From: Pantoea sp. A4
GTDB taxonomy: Bacteria > Pseudomonadota > Gammaproteobacteria > Enterobacterales > Enterobacteriaceae
NCBI RefSeq assembly: GCF_000295955.2
Contig: NZ_ALXE01000025.1
Coordinates: forward strand, 1 to 64,000
DNA length: 64,000 nucleotides
Direction: 5' to 3'
This document shows positions 63,936 to 64,000 of this stretch, in pieces; within the stretch, counting starts at the first letter, position 1; every line of letters starts with the position of its first letter. Under the pieces are notes generated by a model. That model did not search any database. It was not told the origin of the DNA and saw only the letters and a list, made by a program, of their open reading frames with translations. Made by a program: the position numbers and the translations under genes.

Positions 63936-64000
63936 TCAGGCGGTTTTTTGGCGACGTTTACGCCAGATAACCACAATACTGCCGGTCAGACCGAAGAACA
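63936..64000 (-). CDS. DedA-family membrane protein, C-terminal end
   Basis: The right edge carries the last 21 codons of a minus-strand gene: FFGLTGSIVVIWRKRRQKTA and a stop at 63936. The membrane helix followed by a basic tail matches the C-terminus of DedA proteins such as YghB, which lies near yqhC in E. coli. Only the end is visible. Confidence 0.55.
   Translation of the reverse strand, partial: FFGLTGSIVVIWRKRRQKTA

Overview
The window is a chromosomal segment of an enterobacterium, most likely of the Erwiniaceae (Pantoea/Erwinia group). This rests on the order and protein sequences of the housekeeping genes (mug, rpoD-dnaG-rpsU, tsaD, plsY, folB, uppP, cca, ygiM, ygiF-glnE-hldE, ubiK, ribB, ygiD, ygiC/ygiB/tolC, nudF-yqiB-cpdA-yqiA-parE, then mdaB, ygiN, parC, plsC, ftsP, dkgA, yqhC). 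They follow the Escherichia backbone closely but with different accessory insertions. Genus level is inferred.

Layout. (1) 1-6138: a type I restriction-modification operon hsdM (partial)-hsdS-hsdR with overlapping stops and starts, ending beside the 3' end of tRNA-Ile(CAU) ileX. (2) 6443-8463: a divergent SDR dehydrogenase/TetR pair with three operator-like palindromes, then mug. (3) 8521-35080: backbone genes for transcription, replication and translation start-up, t6A synthesis, phospholipid, folate, undecaprenyl phosphate, CCA addition, polyphosphate, glutamine synthetase control, heptose, riboflavin (FMN riboswitch), outer-membrane export and topoisomerase IV subunit B. (4) 35145-57321: a large accessory block between parE and parC. 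It starts with an AT-rich toxin/immunity segment: an orphan immunity-like gene with a toxin remnant, a pentapeptide-repeat candidate immunity gene, and a 1559-residue Rhs protein with PAAR-like motifs. It continues with a glutamine amidotransferase, a divergent MocR/YggS pair, two sugar-uptake modules (AraC-MFS-TIM barrel; LacI with MFS-dehydrogenase-PTS EIIA-TIM barrel), a LysE exporter, a YbhB/LysR pair and the quinone genes ygiN and mdaB. (5) 57322-64000: parC, plsC, ftsP, dkgA, yqhC and the 3' end of a DedA-family gene.

Functional reading. The Rhs C-terminal 106 residues are AT-rich and contain a GNHRY motif like that of ParB/sulfiredoxin-fold domains. The next gene starts inside the rhs stop codon (TAATG) and encodes a pentapeptide-repeat protein, so the two probably form a toxin-immunity pair. 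In the second sugar module two near-perfect tandem palindromes upstream of the transporter and a related site upstream of the LacI gene point to one LacI-controlled regulon. That operon also carries a mannitol-type PTS EIIA without any EIIB or EIIC nearby, next to a non-PTS transporter.
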